Assembly: GCA_043806395.1 (NCBI GenBank)
Contig: JAZDHC010000289.1
Span: 1-5,249, forward strand
Length of the DNA stretch: 5,249 nucleotides
Reading direction: 5' to 3'
DNA from: CG2-30-40-21 sp043806395
GTDB taxonomy: Bacteria > UBA9089 > CG2-30-40-21
Shown: positions 5,232-5,249 of the stretch, piece after piece
How positions within the stretch are numbered: position 1 is the stretch's first letter
How the letters are laid out: the number at the start of each line of letters is the position of its first letter
Position numbers and translations under genes: made by a program
The notes under the pieces: generated by a model
What the model saw: the letters and a program-made list of their open reading frames with translations, nothing else
What the model was told of the DNA's origin: nothing
Database searches by the model: none

Positions 5232-5249
5232 GTGAAAAATTGGCGGAAA

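Noticed and set aside
1..5249. CRISPR array, tRNA, rRNA or insertion-sequence ends
   Set aside because: No regularly spaced repeats, cloverleaf-like sequence, rRNA-like segment or terminal inverted repeats with a transposase were seen on either strand.

Overview
The window is a bacterial accessory region of strikingly AT-rich DNA with good Shine-Dalgarno sites (AGGAGG-type) before several genes. At its centre is an apparently intact restriction-modification (R-M) operon of three genes. It is flanked on both sides by broken ends of unrelated genes. The species cannot be told from the sequence. The remnants (an antitoxin-like gene, a probable nadA tail, an hsdS tail and an nfu head) fit a free-living bacterium, perhaps from an anaerobic or uncultivated lineage, but this is only a guess.

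Left flank (1-359): the window opens inside a small antitoxin-like reading frame. At about position 137-143 it runs into the last ~28 codons, in another frame, of what looks like quinolinate synthase (nadA). The next ~130 bases are non-coding and hold a TATAAT box and the ribosome binding site of the first R-M gene.

Core (360-3479): three same-strand genes in the order M-R-M. The first is a beta-class amino-methyltransferase (TSPPY motif early, FxGxG motif late) with a RadC-type helix-hairpin-helix domain at its N-terminus. The second is a probable restriction endonuclease with a PD-(D/E)XK-like D-X11-E-x-K signature. The third is a Dam-like (alpha-class, DPPY) adenine methyltransferase whose start overlaps the endonuclease stop by ATGA. 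Two methyltransferases of different classes around one nuclease suggest a type II system with an asymmetric site, each enzyme protecting one strand. The recognition sequence cannot be read from the DNA.

Right of the core (3480-3721): directly after the methyltransferase stop lies the last 46 codons of a type I R-M specificity subunit (hsdS), then a short frame that starts like an AAA/SMC-type ATPase and ends after 31 residues. This looks like the scar of an older type I R-M locus.

Right flank (3696-5249): one gene codes for a membrane-anchored protein with a LamG/concanavalin-like C-terminal stretch that may be cut short. It is followed by ~300 bases holding a small startless frame. Next is the N-terminal 43 codons of an Nfu/NifU-type iron-sulphur scaffold, stopped just after the first cysteine of its CxxC motif. 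Last comes a near-perfect sigma-70 promoter on the minus strand with no gene visible downstream of it. Overall the region reads as a defence-gene insertion hot spot built up by repeated recombination.
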